Shown here: positions 62,600 through 64,000 of the stretch, one piece after another
How positions within the stretch are numbered: the stretch's first letter is position 1
Layout: every line of letters starts with the position of its first letter
Assembly: GCF_963678635.1 (NCBI RefSeq)
Contig: NC_087069.1
Location: 35,751,959 to 35,815,958, forward strand
Direction of reading: 5' to 3'
From: Symsagittifera roscoffensis
Lineage: Eukaryota; Xenacoelomorpha; Acoela; Convolutidae
Length of the DNA stretch: 64,000 nt
Notes under the pieces: generated by a model
What the model was told of the DNA's origin: nothing
Database searches by the model: none
The model's input: the letters and a program-made list of their open reading frames with translations, nothing else
Position numbers and translations under genes: made by a program

Positions 62600-64000
62600 C
62601 GAATACTTTTTGTAAAAATTTTCATATATAATTTTTTCAATTTCGAAAAATTAAATCTTACTAGACATACAAATCAATGAAAACGTTAAAAAAATAGGTA
62701 TCAAAAACAAATACATAAAAAACACAAAACACAACACACATATCGACAGCACTATTATAAAAACAACGTTTACGAAATCGAAGTTCACACCTACAAATCA
62801 TAGGACAAAACTTTCCCTAGCACTACGATGTAATCATAATCATGATAAAATTAGGAGCCAAATTGCTCATTCCATAAATCAACCAAAAAGTTTTAATGTT
62901 GTATACGAGAAAAAACTGAGCATTTTCTTAATATCAATTTTTGTTCTCAAAACGACAAACGTTTTTGCTAACAAGGAGCAGACAACTTAGATCCCTCTAT
63001 CAAACTTTTTCAGACCCTTCTGTGTATCAAAGCTCATCCTCTTTCCTTCTATCTATGAACTCTAATCCTCTCCAGTATTGGAACCACCTTCAATTTATTC
63101 CACTAGGTCAAACAAATTATCTCACATGCACTCTGACGAATCGACGCAAACCGCATGTAACCTCCGTAACTCTTCGGAAACCCCAGGCTAACTTTTAGAC
63201 TTCGAACGCAATCCCACCATTGATTTTTCTGCAACATCATTTCGTCCTATCATCTCATAAACCCCTGTTTTTACCCTTTCCACAAACAATAGTTCTTTCT
63301 ACACTGACGCTATACCTTTTCTATCCCCAATCTCCCAGCTCTATTACTGATGATCAACTTGTGCACGAATCAATTTTTATTGCAACAACATCAAATTCAC
63401 AATGCTAAAATTCCACTTTTCCATCAGATAACATTTCTATCACTGATACTCCACACTCAGCCGCATGCATTCTAAGCAAACAAAGAACTCAATTAAACGT
63501 CATCACATATTTACAAAACCGCACATTTACATCAAAACAACAGCTAAGCGATAACCCACAACACACAAAGACGCTTGAAATTTCACTTAACTCTCTTCTA
63601 GATTTCCCACTGTATGCCCCGATAAAAGGAAAAAAAAACCGACGCTACCTTACCGTTTATGAAAAAAGCTTAATCTACACTCTCCCATGAGTTTCGTAAT
63701 AAGATTTTACTAACTACTTTAAAATCCATACTAAAAAAGTAGAACAAAAGTCTCCACGCAGCAATTTCTGAATTCATCTCAATTATCACTATGGCTGTTT
63801 TTTTCACCAACAAAGTTGACGCATTGTACACAAATCTAATCAATTTCATATCGCTTATAAAATAATCACAAAGTTTATAGATATATGGAAGACTCGCCGC
63901 ATAACACTCATCACGAAAATAGTCCAAAACTAAAGGAGAAACTTTTCATCAAGACAGACTACATCTTCGCAGAGATAAACACCAACATCACGTCAAAGAA
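62600..64000. other. Unassigned region with C-rich open frames
   Basis: 62,940-63,420 on the plus strand is open for 85 and 62 codons in two adjacent stretches, rich in Ser, Pro and Thr, with the same C-rich plus-strand bias as the LINE remnant; it may be an eroded retroelement. 63,670-63,927 on the minus strand is open for 85 codons (MDYFRDECYAASLPYIYKLC) with no family I recognise. Confidence 0.3.

Noticed and set aside
1-64000. tRNA or rRNA genes
   Set aside because: I found no cloverleaf-like or rRNA-like sequence by eye; a covariance-model search would be needed to exclude them.

Overview
This is an AT-rich, intron-containing, repeat-dense eukaryotic contig with one 200-N assembly gap. 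A secreted C-type-lectin-like gene, small GT-AG introns with T-rich TTTTAG or TTTCAG acceptors, a Jockey/CR1-like LINE and Polinton (Maverick) elements point to an invertebrate animal. I cannot name the species.

Layout. 1-5.4 kb: a small PC4-like ORF at the left edge, a 1-kb tandem repeat with a transposon-like insertion in one unit, and a zinc-finger relic resembling the N-terminus of a Polinton polymerase. 5.8-7.6 kb: nested foldback transposons. 8.06-15.6 kb: a two-exon secreted C-type-lectin-like gene whose 6.9-kb intron is full of repeats; its AATAAA signal ends exactly where the first Polinton begins. 15.7-34.7 kb: Polinton A, a decayed element with its protease end on the left and polymerase end on the right. 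34.7-51.25 kb: Polinton B, with polymerase on the left and protease on the right, and long terminal inverted repeats (TIRs). 51.3-54.4 kb: a decayed LINE with a tandemly repeated reverse-transcriptase segment. 54.9-58.4 kb: foldback and minisatellite repeats plus a C-type-lectin-like exon broken by the N gap. 59.6-62.4 kb: a degenerate tandem array of about 69 bp. 62.4-64 kb: unassigned.

The core of the window is the mirror-image pair of Polintons. Both carry the same gene order, read from the polymerase end: protein-primed DNA polymerase B (divergent), an unknown protein, a tiny two-helix membrane protein, an acidic protein, an oppositely oriented unknown gene, a possible PC4-like protein, two unknowns, an exonuclease-like protein, a membrane protein overlapping the packaging ATPase by ATGA, two unknowns around the integrase, minor capsid protein, basic core-like protein, major capsid protein, a membrane protein with an intron, and an adenain-type protease. 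Together these form a virus-like replication, integration, packaging and capsid-maturation set.

Both copies are dead but informative. B has lost the catalytic motif A of its polymerase through an in-frame 387-bp deletion. A has lost the third catalytic region of its integrase and carries a recent 2.76-kb tandem duplication of the capsid module. Comparing the copies exposes conserved small genes, conserved introns, CCAAT clusters and a 60-bp CRE-containing promoter repeat.
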